Origin: Lacinutrix sp. WUR7
GTDB taxonomy: Bacteria > Bacteroidota > Bacteroidia > Flavobacteriales > Flavobacteriaceae
NCBI RefSeq assembly: GCF_016864015.1
Contig: NZ_CP045067.1
Span: 779,001-843,000, forward strand
DNA: 64,000 nucleotides
Reading direction: 5' to 3'
The notes beneath the pieces are model-generated. The model had not been told where the DNA came from. It saw only the letters and a list, made by a program, of their open reading frames with translations, and ran no database searches. A program made the position numbers and the translations under genes. Shown one piece after another: positions 17,744 to 26,555 of the stretch (positions are counted from its first letter, which is position 1; the number at the start of each line of letters is the position of its first letter).

Positions 17744-18355
17744 TTATTCTTCGATTTTCTTTACCGGAGCTTCCTCTAATTTTAATGCGGAATAATCCAG
17801 TTTCCAACCAATAGTTTCTACAATACTTTCCATTAAAGAAATGGTTTGTAAAGCTTCTTTTTGTGCGGCTTGTATTAAACCACTTTCTGGAACTTTATCT
17901 AAAATATGTTGTTTCGCTTCTTGGTTTAATCCGGTTAAATCGGAAGCTTCAAACTTATTAAAGTAACCGTCTTTTTTATCGTAATAATTTAAATCCGTTT
18001 CTACAGATAATACTTCTGGCTGCGGAAAATGCGCTAGAATAATGCGTTTGTTTTTATTATCTGCTTCTAATTGAATTTTACTTAAATCATAACCAACATA
18101 TGCTTTAGCGTTTATTATAACCAGAGCTTTCTTCTTACTATTTACCATTTTCAAAAAACGTTCTTTCACATCTTCGTAATGGTAAATTTCGGCGAAGTCA
18201 CCTTCTACAGTAATAAATTTACAAACTGTTTTTACTTTATCTAATAACAATAAAGATTGGGAGTTTACAAGTTGTTTATTTTTAAACGATTTAAAATAAG
18301 TAACAACACCTAAACTTGCTAATATTCCTATAATAATTCCTAAAAAGGCTTCCAT
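17744..18355 (-). CDS. DUF4230 membrane-anchored protein
   Basis: A 203-residue protein with one N-terminal membrane helix (residues about 4-22) and a DUF4230 domain: KVKTVCKFITVEGDFAEIYHYED, then KALVIINAKAYVGYDLSKIQ and the C-terminal helix region with KEALQTISLMESIVETIGW. The family is widespread in Bacteroidota and Firmicutes with unknown function. It is probably exposed on the outer face of the inner membrane. It lies 47 bases after the cyclase gene and 8 bases before MmcQ/YjbR on the same strand. Confidence 0.85.
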   Translation of the reverse strand: MEAFLGIIIGILASLGVVTYFKSFKNKQLVNSQSLLLLDKVKTVCKFITVEGDFAEIYHYEDVKERFLKMVNSKKKALVIINAKAYVGYDLSKIQLEADNKNKRIILAHFPQPEVLSVETDLNYYDKKDGYFNKFEASDLTGLNQEAKQHILDKVPESGLIQAAQKEALQTISLMESIVETIGWKLDYSALKLEEAPVKKIEE

Positions 18356-18402
18356 TTATTTAATTGGTTTTATTCTTTTATAAGCAATTTACATACCAAA
18401 AA

Positions 18403-19155
18403 TTACTCGTTTAAAAGTGCGTACAAAATTGGCTTACTTGGTGAAGCATCGTTTTCAAAAGGCGCTATCTGTAAATTAAGAAAATACGTTCCATCATTTA
18501 CATTATTTGGCACAAAAATAAATTCGGTTATTGTTGCGCCCAATCGCACTTTTCCTTTGGTATTCCAAAATGCATTATGTGCTAAAAGCTTGCCTTCGTC
18601 TTTTTCTTTATCTACACTTGGTAAATCTATTAGCAAATGCTCTACACCTTTTTCTCTTAAATATATTGCAGCATCTTCTAATAAATAAGGTGGATTGGTA
18701 TGTGAATATTGTGCCGATAACTTTTCGCTAGTATTTGGCAACGTACGTATCACTACTGCTTTTCGTTTTTTGTTTCCTAATGCAAATTGGATCTGCTTTT
18801 TAGAGATTACAAAGTCGTCACCTAGTTTTTCTGGAGCTACAGTAATGACTTCCGCTAAAAAGAAAAACTTCTTTAAACCTTTATTTACAGAGTGTACTTT
18901 TTCCACAATATGACCAACACATTCGGTATGTGTACCATGTGCATGCGGATTGAAAGATATATTATTAAAATTAATACTCGCACCTTCTTTTACACTTGCT
19001 GTCCAGCCCTCGTCCTGAACCGGCATTATAGTTGGCTCGGCTAAATACCACGCATTTACATTGTTTTTTGAAGCGATTAGAGGAATAGAAATATCTAAAG
19101 GTTTAGAAAAATCTATCTTATATTTTTTTGAATTGGTTTCTATAGTTGCTATCAT
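18403..19155 (-). CDS. Cyclase-family (kynurenine formamidase-like) protein
   Basis: A 250-residue protein of the cyclase/kynurenine-formamidase (KynB-like) family. The metal-binding signature HAHGTHTECVGH (about residues 75-86) is intact, as is the later LLIDLPSVDKEKDEG segment that usually carries the remaining active-site residues. KynB proper hydrolyses N-formylkynurenine, but the family is mixed and no kynurenine-pathway genes are nearby. The ATG at 19155 is used; a TTG six bases earlier is less likely. It lies 11 bases after the hemW stop, so is probably in the same operon. Confidence 0.85.
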   Translation of the reverse strand: MIATIETNSKKYKIDFSKPLDISIPLIASKNNVNAWYLAEPTIMPVQDEGWTASVKEGASINFNNISFNPHAHGTHTECVGHIVEKVHSVNKGLKKFFFLAEVITVAPEKLGDDFVISKKQIQFALGNKKRKAVVIRTLPNTSEKLSAQYSHTNPPYLLEDAAIYLREKGVEHLLIDLPSVDKEKDEGKLLAHNAFWNTKGKVRLGATITEFIFVPNNVNDGTYFLNLQIAPFENDASPSKPILYALLNE

Positions 19156-19166
19156 ACCCAAATATA

Positions 19167-20318
19167 CTAAATCACGAAGAGTTGAGACGCAATTCCGTCG
19201 ACTAAAAATTTACCTTTTTGTGTTGTTTTTAACTTCTCGATACTATTTTGATTCACATCAAAATCACTCGAAGTGACAAGCAATTCTTCCTCTATGTATT
19301 TTTGTGAAACTTTCAACAAATGCTTTTTATAATCTACTCCGAAATCATTTTCTACTTTTTGCAAGGAAACACCCCAAATAGTACGTAATCCAGTCATTAC
19401 ATATTCGTTATATTGATCTGAAACACTTAAGATTTCTACCGTATTTGGAAGCGTATTATTTTGTATTTCTTGGATGTATATACTGTTATTGGAAACATTC
19501 CAACTACGTTTTGTTTGATGAAACGAATGTGCCGAAGGTCCGATACCTAAATAGGTTTTGCCTTGCCAATAACTAGTATTATGTTTTGAAAAATAGTTAA
19601 GCTTTCCAAAATTTGAAATTTCATAATGTACAAAACCTTGCTTTTCGGTTTCTGCAACCAAATGATTAAAATGTTCTAATGCGAGCTCTTCATCTATTGG
19701 TGGATAATTTCCTTTTTTAATAAAAGTAGCCAAGGCTGTTTTAGGTTCTACAGTTAGGGCATAGCTTGAAATATGGTTTATCCCAAAACGAAATGCTTTT
19801 TCCAGGTTTGCTTGCCATTTTTCAAGGCTCATATTAGGAATTCCGTAAATCAAGTCAATAGTAATATTATCGTAATATTGCGTTGCAAACTCTAAACACT
19901 TTTCTGCTTCTTTTGCATTATGTGCTCGATTCATGCTTTTCAAATCGTCTTCAAAAAAAGATTGGATTCCGATGCTTAATCTATTGATTGGCGTTTTTGA
20001 TAATGCGATAATTCGTTGTTCGGTTAAATCGTCTGGATTTGCCTCTAAAGTAATTTCGGGATTTGCGGATACTTTATAATTCGTATATACAGATTCTATT
20101 AACAAAACCAATTCTTCATTGCTAAGTAATGAAGGTGTTCCTCCTCCAAAATAAATAGTTTCTACTTCTTGATCTTGCAATTCGTTTTTACGAAGCTGTA
20201 ACTCTATAATTAGTGCATCTATTAACTCGTCTTTCTTCTTCATAGAAGTAGAAAAATGGAAGTCGCAATAATGACAAGCTTGCTTGCAAAATGGTATGTG
20301 TATATAGATTCCTGAGAT
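19167..20318 (-). CDS. hemW: HemW-type radical SAM protein (no standard start codon)
   Basis: A HemW/coproporphyrinogen dehydrogenase-like radical SAM protein, now thought to be a heme chaperone that uses SAM and a 4Fe-4S cluster. The cluster motif CKQACHYC and the family opening GIYIHIPF are encoded at 20260-20312, upstream of the first in-frame ATG (20243). An ATG-initiated protein would lack the cluster. The codon where relatives have Met-Ser-Gly or Met-Ala-Gly reads ATC-TCA-GGA (ATC at 20318), and no ATG, GTG or TTG exists in frame up to the stop above it. Other marks (YFGGGTPSLL, EANPDD, RLSIGIQSF, NIDLIYGIP-like) are normal. I therefore annotate from the ATC; initiation may be near-cognate, or the base is wrong or mutated. 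Confidence 0.8.
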   Translation of the reverse strand: MSGIYIHIPFCKQACHYCDFHFSTSMKKKDELIDALIIELQLRKNELQDQEVETIYFGGGTPSLLSNEELVLLIESVYTNYKVSANPEITLEANPDDLTEQRIIALSKTPINRLSIGIQSFFEDDLKSMNRAHNAKEAEKCLEFATQYYDNITIDLIYGIPNMSLEKWQANLEKAFRFGINHISSYALTVEPKTALATFIKKGNYPPIDEELALEHFNHLVAETEKQGFVHYEISNFGKLNYFSKHNTSYWQGKTYLGIGPSAHSFHQTKRSWNVSNNSIYIQEIQNNTLPNTVEILSVSDQYNEYVMTGLRTIWGVSLQKVENDFGVDYKKHLLKVSQKYIEEELLVTSSDFDVNQNSIEKLKTTQKGKFLVDGIASQLFVI

Positions 20319-20377
20319 GATTTTTGATTTTAAATTAACGATTTTAAGCTAATACTATAGCTGAATACTGCGACTTT

Positions 20378-20932
20378 TTACTTTTTCACGCGACCCTCAT
20401 TCTGTTTTACAAAAGCATCCCAACCAGAATAGCTTTTACCTACCGTAATTTTTCCAGAATTATAAAAGTGGCAAACTGCAGCCGCTAACCCATCTGTTGC
20501 ATCTAGATTTTTAGGTAGTGTTTTTAAACCCAATAAACTTTGCAGCATTTTAGCAACCTGTTCTTTACTAGCATTACCATTTCCAGTAACTGCCATTTTT
20601 ATCTTTTTAGGCAGATATTCTGTAATTGGTATTTCACGAGAAAGTCCTGCTGCCATCGCTACTCCTTGTGCACGACCAAGCTTCAGCATACTTTGTACAT
20701 TCTTTCCAAAAAAAGGTGCTTCAATTGCTATTTCGTCTGGATGATGTGTATCTATTAATTCTATAGTACGTTCAAAAATAAGCTTCAGTTTTAGATAATG
20801 GTCCTTGTATTTTTTTAAATCTAGTTCGTTTAATTGCAAGAATTCCATCTTCTTATTCTTCACTCTAATGAGTCCGAAACCCATGATAGTTGTTCCTGGA
20901 TCAATTCCTAAAATAATTCTTTCTTCGCTCAT
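20378..20932 (-). CDS. ruvC: Crossover junction endodeoxyribonuclease RuvC
   Basis: A 184-residue Holliday-junction resolvase. Motifs are ILGIDPGTTIMGFG (first catalytic Asp), AIEAPFFGKNVQSMLKLGRAQG (catalytic Glu) and KNLDATDGLAAAVCH (last two Asp). It cuts four-way junctions moved by RuvAB. The ATG at 20932 overlaps the stop of the upstream gene as TAATG, and a longer frame starting within that gene is not supported. Length and motif spacing are normal. Confidence 0.95.
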   Translation of the reverse strand: MSEERIILGIDPGTTIMGFGLIRVKNKKMEFLQLNELDLKKYKDHYLKLKLIFERTIELIDTHHPDEIAIEAPFFGKNVQSMLKLGRAQGVAMAAGLSREIPITEYLPKKIKMAVTGNGNASKEQVAKMLQSLLGLKTLPKNLDATDGLAAAVCHFYNSGKITVGKSYSGWDAFVKQNEGRVKK

Positions 20933-21567
20933 TATTCGCAATAGTAACAACCGCTTAATGAAATAGAAATACCTATGGTTGCTGTTACAAGGTTTCCGTT
21001 AAAAGTTCCAAATCCGTCTGAAACATTATCATAATCACTACTAAATGCAAAGATATACGAAGTATCTAAAAATAGGGAAAGGCTTTGTGAAATTCCGTAA
21101 TGAAACTCCAAACCAGCCATTGCATTTAAAAAGGATTCTTTATTATCTGTATAATCACCTAATGGTTTTACAAAAGTAAATCCGGGTCCAGCATGCGCCA
21201 TGATAGCATAGTTTTGAGGTAATCGTATTAAACCTTCTAGATCATAAACCGCTTGTAAATTTACTCTAGAATAATTGACTTTAAATTCTGGTGAATTACT
21301 TGCATTGGAAAGTCTATTATAACCAAAATCTATTTTCGCTCCTAAATTTCTACTAAACATACGTTGTAGTCCAATATGAACAGTTGGGAAATTTATTGGT
21401 TTTGCTTCAAAAGTAGAAACAAATGCAGTTTGACTCGGACTATTAATTCCTACAGCAAATTGTGCTTTCCAGGTACTCGTTTCGCTTTGCGAAAATCCGG
21501 AAACAGCAATGAAACTTAATAGAAAAAAAAATATGGAGGACTTAAATGTTTTAAATGGTATCGTCAT
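20932..21567 (-). CDS. Outer-membrane beta-barrel protein
   Basis: A 211-residue exported protein with a signal peptide (IFFFLLSFIAVSGFSQ) followed by alternating strands typical of a small eight-strand OmpA/OprF-like barrel: WKAQFAVGINSPS, HIGLQRMF, GAKIDFGYNRLS, AIMAHAGPGFTFV, LFLDTSYIFAF and VTATIGISISLSG. No OmpA peptidoglycan-binding domain is attached. The ATG at 21567 is chosen because it opens the signal peptide. Its stop overlaps the ruvC start (TAATG), so the two are translationally coupled. It is divergent from the flippase-like gene, with start codons 39 bases apart. Confidence 0.78.
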   Translation of the reverse strand: MTIPFKTFKSSIFFFLLSFIAVSGFSQSETSTWKAQFAVGINSPSQTAFVSTFEAKPINFPTVHIGLQRMFSRNLGAKIDFGYNRLSNASNSPEFKVNYSRVNLQAVYDLEGLIRLPQNYAIMAHAGPGFTFVKPLGDYTDNKESFLNAMAGLEFHYGISQSLSLFLDTSYIFAFSSDYDNVSDGFGTFNGNLVTATIGISISLSGCYYCE

Positions 21568-21605
21568 AAGGCAATATTGTTTTAATTTGCGCATTTTAGT
21601 ACACA

Positions 21606-22577
21606 ATGTATAGAGCACTACCTTACAAAACTAAACAATTCTTTTTTGTACTTATTAAATTAAGTATTGTAATTGGTGCTTTTTATTTTATTTATAATAA
21701 ACTGACCACAAACAACGATTTAGATTTTACCGAATTCATTGAATTTCTGCACAAAAACAATGTTTTTTCTTTAAAAAACGTTATTTTTCTTATTTTTTTA
21801 AGCCTTTTTAATTGGTTTTTAGAAATATTAAAATGGCAAGAATTAGTATCTTCTATAAAAAAAATATCTTTTTTTGAAGCCCAAAAACAAAGTTTAGGCG
21901 CTTTGACTGCTTCACTTTTAACACCAAACAGGATAGGAGATTATGGAGCTAAAGCTTTGTATTTCTCCGCTAGTTATAGAAAACGCATCGTGCTTTTAAA
22001 CTTCATTGGCAATATGATGCAAATGGCAATTACAGTGCTTTTTGGCGTTTTTGGTTTATATTTTTTTATCACCGAATATCAGGTAGATTTTAGTTTTTTA
22101 CGTGTATCTAGATTCTTAATCATTATTTCGGTTGTTTCTATATTATCAATTTTCGGGTTAAAACAAAAACGATTTAAAATAAAAGGTTTTTCTATCGAAA
22201 AAGTAATCGACTTCATTAAAAACCTTGCTATAAGAATTAAGGTTTCGACTTTTGTTTTATCGCTTTTAAGATACTTGACTTTCTCGTTTCAGTTTTACTT
22301 TTTACTCGGTATTTTCGGTATTGAAGTTTCTTATTTTCATGCCATGGTTGCCATAACAAGTATGTATTTACTAGCATCTGTAATCCCTTCCATATTTATT
22401 TTTGATGTATTAATTAAAGGTAGCGTGGCTATGTATATTTTCACCATTGTAGGCGTAAATGAATTTACCATTTTAAGTATTGTACTACTTATGTGGATTT
22501 TAAATTTTGTTTTACCAAGCATACTTGGAAGCTTCTATGTGCTTACCTTTACCCTACCAAAAAACAAAACAGCATGA
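21606..22577 (+). CDS. Lysylphosphatidylglycerol synthase TM-region (flippase-like) protein
   Basis: A 323-residue membrane protein with about eight hydrophobic helices and the family signatures SLFNWFLEILKWQ (first), SLGALTASLLTPNRIGDYGAKALYF (loop with the conserved P-R-x-G-D/E) and a C-terminal VIPSIFIFDVLIKGSVA segment. This is the UPF0104/AglD-like membrane domain without the lysyl-transferase domain. Related proteins act in lipid or glycolipid movement or modification. Its end overlaps the start of the glycosyltransferase gene (ATGA), so the two are likely one operon making or exporting an envelope glycolipid. Confidence 0.82.
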   Translation: MYRALPYKTKQFFFVLIKLSIVIGAFYFIYNKLTTNNDLDFTEFIEFLHKNNVFSLKNVIFLIFLSLFNWFLEILKWQELVSSIKKISFFEAQKQSLGALTASLLTPNRIGDYGAKALYFSASYRKRIVLLNFIGNMMQMAITVLFGVFGLYFFITEYQVDFSFLRVSRFLIIISVVSILSIFGLKQKRFKIKGFSIEKVIDFIKNLAIRIKVSTFVLSLLRYLTFSFQFYFLLGIFGIEVSYFHAMVAITSMYLLASVIPSIFIFDVLIKGSVAMYIFTIVGVNEFTILSIVLLMWILNFVLPSILGSFYVLTFTLPKNKTA

Positions 22578-23698
22578 TGATTTTAATTTTTGTTGGCATC
22601 ACGCTTGCGTACTTATTTTTAATAGGAAGTTTGGCCTTTGGTTTTGATAAAGTGAAGCCTTTTCCTTTAGAAGAGGTAGAAGCAAAGACAACGTTTTCTG
22701 TGATTATTCCGTTTAGGAATGAAGCGGAAAATCTACCCGAGCTTTTAAAATCTATTGCTGCTTTACACTACCCAAAACATTTATTTGAAGTTATTTTGGT
22801 GGATGATGCTTCTGAAGATAATTCGGTTTCGGTTATTAAAACAGATAAATTCACTACAACTAACATAAAAATTATTAATAATAAGCGGGAAAGTAATTCG
22901 CCAAAAAAAGATGCCATTACTTCGGCAATACAATTGGCTAAGCACGATTGGATTGTTACTACAGATGCCGATTGCGTTTTACCTAAGTTCTGGCTAGATA
23001 CTTTTGATGCTTTTATTCAAAAAAATGCTGCCAACTTTATTGTTGCTCCAGTTACCTATAGTAATGTGCATTCGTTTTTAGATCGTTTTCAATTATTAGA
23101 TTTTTTAAGCCTGCAAGGTGCTACTATTGGCGGATTTGGTATGCAAAAACCCTTTTTATGTAATGGCGCAAATCTAGCATATAAAAAAAGTTTTTTCAAA
23201 GCGGCTCACGGATTTCAAGGAAACAATAATATTGCAAGTGGAGATGACATTTTCTTATTAGAAAAGGCTTTAAAACAAGATGCTAAGCAAGTACACTATT
23301 TAAAAAGCAAACATGCAATTGTAACTACAGAAGCAGAAAAAACAACTACCGATTTAATTTCGCAACGGGTACGTTGGGCTTCCAAATCTGCGAACTATAA
23401 AAATAACTTTGCCAAGGTAGTTGGTCTTATCGTTTTATTAATGAATGCATCTCTTATTTGCGGATTAACACTTAGTATTGTTGGTGTTTTCAACTTTAAT
23501 ATGCTTGTATATCTGTTTTTAATAAAGTGCAGTATTGATTTCTTACTGTTGTTTAAAACAGTTCGTTTTTACCAGCAAGAATCCTATTTAGCATCCTTTA
23601 TTTTTAGTTGTTTACTTTACCCTTTTTTTAGTGTTTACGTTGTTTTTATTTCGATTTTTTCTAATTATAAATGGAAAGGAAGAGCATTTAGCAAATAA
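22574..23698 (+). CDS. Membrane-anchored family 2 glycosyltransferase
   Basis: A 374-residue GT2 enzyme: an N-terminal membrane helix (residues about 1-20), the catalytic domain opening TTFSVIIPFRNEAENLPELLKSI, the nucleotide-binding VDDASEDNSV, the DXD motif TDADC, an acidic GDDIFLLEKAL that fits the general-base region, the QRVRWASKS segment, and C-terminal membrane helices (about 300-365). It resembles ceramide glucosyltransferase or hyaluronan synthase-type processive enzymes but the sugar is not predictable. The ATG at 22574 overlaps the TGA of the upstream gene (ATGA); a longer frame starting at 22493 lies wholly inside that gene. Confidence 0.88.
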   Translation: MMILIFVGITLAYLFLIGSLAFGFDKVKPFPLEEVEAKTTFSVIIPFRNEAENLPELLKSIAALHYPKHLFEVILVDDASEDNSVSVIKTDKFTTTNIKIINNKRESNSPKKDAITSAIQLAKHDWIVTTDADCVLPKFWLDTFDAFIQKNAANFIVAPVTYSNVHSFLDRFQLLDFLSLQGATIGGFGMQKPFLCNGANLAYKKSFFKAAHGFQGNNNIASGDDIFLLEKALKQDAKQVHYLKSKHAIVTTEAEKTTTDLISQRVRWASKSANYKNNFAKVVGLIVLLMNASLICGLTLSIVGVFNFNMLVYLFLIKCSIDFLLLFKTVRFYQQESYLASFIFSCLLYPFFSVYVVFISIFSNYKWKGRAFSK

Positions 23699-23749
23699 TG
23701 GTTTTGCATTATATATTTTGTAGTTTTACAAGAATAAAATTTATTTACT

Positions 23750-24481
23750 ATGCGTTTAGATAAAACATCGAATCCTGCTTTTTCAAATTATTTTTGGGAT
23801 GATAAAAAGTCTTCTTCTGCAAAAATGACGGTTTCGGGTATTATTATAAAATCGCTTTTGTGTATTGCTATTATTGCTGCAATAACAGTTTATGTATGGA
23901 GTCTTTACAGTTCTGGATTTGATATTGAATGGTTTCTTTATGGCGGAATTATTTCGTCTATTATAATCAGCGTTATTATATCCTACAAACATGATTGGGC
24001 ATCCTTTTTAGTGCCTTTATATGCCATTGCTAAAGGATGTTTTCTAGGAGGATTAAGTAGTTTCGCACATGCTAAATTTCCCAACATGCCTTACCAAGCT
24101 ATTGGTGTTACTATCATTACTTTTTTCACCATACTTTTTCTGTATCAAACTAGAATTATTGTGGTAACTCAAAAACTAAAAAGCATCATTATTACTGCTG
24201 CTTCCAGCATCTTTTTAGTGTATATTATTTCGTGGATTTTAGGTTTTTTCGGAATCCAATCTTTTATTTGGGGAACCTCTTTAGTAGCTATTGCATTCAA
24301 CGTAATTGCAGCAGTGGTGGCATCCTTAACCTTACTTTTAGATTTTCAATATATAGAAAAACAAAAAGGGAAAGCGCCTAAAAGCAAAGAATGGTTGGCT
24401 ACTTGGGGCCTTTTGGTTTCTTTGGTTTGGTTGTATGTAGAAATTTTAAGACTGATGAAAAAATTGGCGATTCGCTATTAA
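23750..24481 (+). CDS. Bax inhibitor-1/YccA family membrane protein
   Basis: A 243-residue protein with seven hydrophobic helices in the Bax inhibitor-1 (YccA/YbhL-like) arrangement. The N-terminus MRLDKTSNPAFSNYFW is typical of the Bacteroidota subgroup, as are the AKGCFLGGLSS segment between helices and the closing LLLDFQYIEKQ with its conserved Asp. Family members include calcium-leak channels and YccA, which modulates FtsH protease in E. coli; the role here is unknown. It ends convergently with the lipoprotein gene, overlapping by four bases. Confidence 0.85.
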   Translation: MRLDKTSNPAFSNYFWDDKKSSSAKMTVSGIIIKSLLCIAIIAAITVYVWSLYSSGFDIEWFLYGGIISSIIISVIISYKHDWASFLVPLYAIAKGCFLGGLSSFAHAKFPNMPYQAIGVTIITFFTILFLYQTRIIVVTQKLKSIIITAASSIFLVYIISWILGFFGIQSFIWGTSLVAIAFNVIAAVVASLTLLLDFQYIEKQKGKAPKSKEWLATWGLLVSLVWLYVEILRLMKKLAIRY

Positions 24482-24954
24482 TCTACTTGAATACTAATAG
24501 GCAATGTAAACTGTGTTTTTACTTGTTGTCCTCTTTTAATTGCTGGATATATTTCTGGAAGAAAATCTAAGCTTTGGTGTAATAAAATTTCCATATTCGG
24601 AATTTCTACAATAGTTAAAGAATCAATTTTAGCATCCATAAGATGTAACTCTCCTGTTTCCGATATTTGAAAATGCACTAAAATAGTATCTTGAATATCT
24701 TGAGTGACCACTATTTTTTCTGCTGCTAAACTTTTATAAATAGCTTCCGTTAAGGTATTTTGAAAGCACTTTTTCTTATCCTCTTTTTCTGCGGAAGTAT
24801 TACATGTTTCAAAACTTGGATAAACATCAACTTCATTCCAATTAAATGTTTGCAATTCTTCTTGAAGAATCGCTTCGGAAGATGTTTTCTTCACATTAAA
24901 ATAGTTACACGATGTGAAACTTATAAGAATAAAAAAAATAACTATTCTTTGCAT
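24478..24954 (-). CDS. Lipoprotein with TonB-C-like domain
   Basis: A 158-residue predicted lipoprotein: the signal peptide ends ILISFTSC (Cys12). The mature part resembles the C-terminal region of the M56 protein encoded just upstream. Both have a P-x-F-x-x-C motif (VYPSFETC here, VPVFPGC there), a nearby KKC, an antiparallel strand pair (ILVHFQISETGELHLMDAK) and an ending that matches TonB C-terminal domains (PAIKRGQQVKTQFTLPISIQ). It probably arose from, or works with, that sensor. A terminator separates the two genes, so it is a separate unit. The ATG at 24954 is chosen as it opens the lipoprotein signal. Confidence 0.75.
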   Translation of the reverse strand: MQRIVIFFILISFTSCNYFNVKKTSSEAILQEELQTFNWNEVDVYPSFETCNTSAEKEDKKKCFQNTLTEAIYKSLAAEKIVVTQDIQDTILVHFQISETGELHLMDAKIDSLTIVEIPNMEILLHQSLDFLPEIYPAIKRGQQVKTQFTLPISIQVD

Positions 24955-25062
24955 ATAATTTTTACGAAACCGAAATGTACAATTTTTATATGAAATGGTA
25001 TTGTTTCTAGGAAGCAAAGAGGCTATAACTAAATTATCTTCAAGTTTAATTCTATAAATAGC

Positions 25063-25091
25063 AAAAAACCGAAAGCTAACTTTCGGTTTTT
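25063..25091. terminator. Terminator of BlaI/M56 system 2
   Basis: AAAAAACCGAAAG pairs with CTTTCGGTTTTTT around a CTAA loop. It lies 23 bases after the M56 stop on the minus strand and could also act in the other direction. Confidence 0.88.
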
Positions 25092-25113
25092 TATACGCTA
25101 TAATCTGATTAGG

Positions 25114-26553
25114 CTACTCCTTTATTTGAAACTGAATTGGAAATCCGTAAGGCACAGTTACCGCTTTTCCAAGATGCATTCCCGGTTTCATTTTAGGCAA
25201 TAAGCTTACAATTCGTATTGCTTCTTGCTCTAATTTTGCATGTGGCGCTCTTGCTTTCACTTCTACTACATTTCCCTTTTCATCTACTTTAAACTGAACG
25301 CTAATTCTATGTTTTCCAGCTTCTAAACCTAAATCATTTGCTAAATTTACATTGAAATTTTGATTTACAAATTTGCTTATTTCCAAAGCCATACATTTCT
25401 TTCTTTCTTTATTATCTATTTCGCCTTCACATCCTGGAAAGACAGGTACGTTTTCAATTTCAGAAAAAGACACTTCATCACTACTATTAAAACTAGATGC
25501 AGTAATGCTTCCCGAGCTTGTTTTACCATTGTCTTCTACATTCGCTTTAAGTTCGTCAATAATGTATTCTGCCAACTCTATACGTTCTTCTTTGCTTAGT
25601 GTACTATTTTCTGTTTGTAATTGGTTTCTAAATTTTTCGACAACTTGGTCAAAATCTTGATCTGTATTTACAGCGTTTTCTTCTTGCGAACAAGATGTAT
25701 ACACTAACATACCTGCAATTATTGGTAATAAAAACACATACTTAACTAGGTTCGTTTTTTTTGATTTTGATTTGTTTAACATAACGATTCGTTTTTTGAT
25801 TAATGATTGTTTAAAAAATGGATTGATGAATGAAATTTGTTTTACTTGAAAGACTTGCCCTAACAAGTTTTCATAATATGCTTTCTTACTTTGTTGTTTT
25901 ATAGATTTTTCGTCGGCAATAAATTCATGCAAACTCGCTATCCTATTTTGATACATATATACTAAAGGATTAAACCAAAATAGGATACGCAATACTTCAA
26001 AAAACAATAAATCTAAAGTGTGTTTTTGTTGTACATGCACCATCTCATGAATTAAAATGGTTTCTCTTTCTTTTTGCGGAATACTATTTCCTATAAATAC
26101 ATAATGAAAAAAGGAAAAAGCATCTTCTTTATTTAATAAACTAATTAGTGTAATGTTTCCTTTCTTGCGCTTTGGGTTTGTAAGAATTAAATACATAATT
26201 TTAAAAATCTTATACACAAAAAACATACTTGAAATGGTAATTCCTAAATACATAAGATGAGTCCAAGTCCATACACTTTCAATATTCGACAAGATTACAA
26301 CAGGAATTTCTTGTTGTATCAGAGTATTATTTTGATTTCCTAAAACCACTTCTGGTAGCCAAATCATATAGTTTTTTGGAACCACCGTTTTTAGGCTTTC
26401 AATTTTAATAAAAGGAATAATTAAGGATAAAAAAGCGGTACCAAGAAGGTAGCATCTATTCCAATTAAAAAAGGTTTCTCTTTTTAAAAACACATCATAT
26501 AAAAGTAAAAAGAAACATTGAAACGCTATGGTTTGTATAATATAGTGTAGCAT
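25114..26553 (-). CDS. M56 (BlaR1-like) metallopeptidase with TonB C-terminal domain
   Basis: A 479-residue membrane sensor. Three N-terminal helices (about 5-20, 35-52 and 97-123) are followed by the zinc motif HEMVH (169-173) with third ligand E210 (LHEFIADE), a fourth helix (YVFLLPIIAGMLVYTSC, about residue 270-286), a low-complexity periplasmic linker, and a TonB_C domain from about residue 375 (VPVFPGC to FPIQFQIKE). In BlaR1 relatives the outside part senses a signal and the M56 site then acts, directly or indirectly, on the partner BlaI repressor. The fused TonB domain is common in Bacteroidota but its purpose is unproven; contact with outer-membrane receptors is an attractive idea. 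It lies two bases after blaI. Confidence 0.92.
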   Translation of the reverse strand: MLHYIIQTIAFQCFFLLLYDVFLKRETFFNWNRCYLLGTAFLSLIIPFIKIESLKTVVPKNYMIWLPEVVLGNQNNTLIQQEIPVVILSNIESVWTWTHLMYLGITISSMFFVYKIFKIMYLILTNPKRKKGNITLISLLNKEDAFSFFHYVFIGNSIPQKERETILIHEMVHVQQKHTLDLLFFEVLRILFWFNPLVYMYQNRIASLHEFIADEKSIKQQSKKAYYENLLGQVFQVKQISFINPFFKQSLIKKRIVMLNKSKSKKTNLVKYVFLLPIIAGMLVYTSCSQEENAVNTDQDFDQVVEKFRNQLQTENSTLSKEERIELAEYIIDELKANVEDNGKTSSGSITASSFNSSDEVSFSEIENVPVFPGCEGEIDNKERKKCMALEISKFVNQNFNVNLANDLGLEAGKHRISVQFKVDEKGNVVEVKARAPHAKLEQEAIRIVSLLPKMKPGMHLGKAVTVPYGFPIQFQIKE

Positions 26554-26555
26554 AA

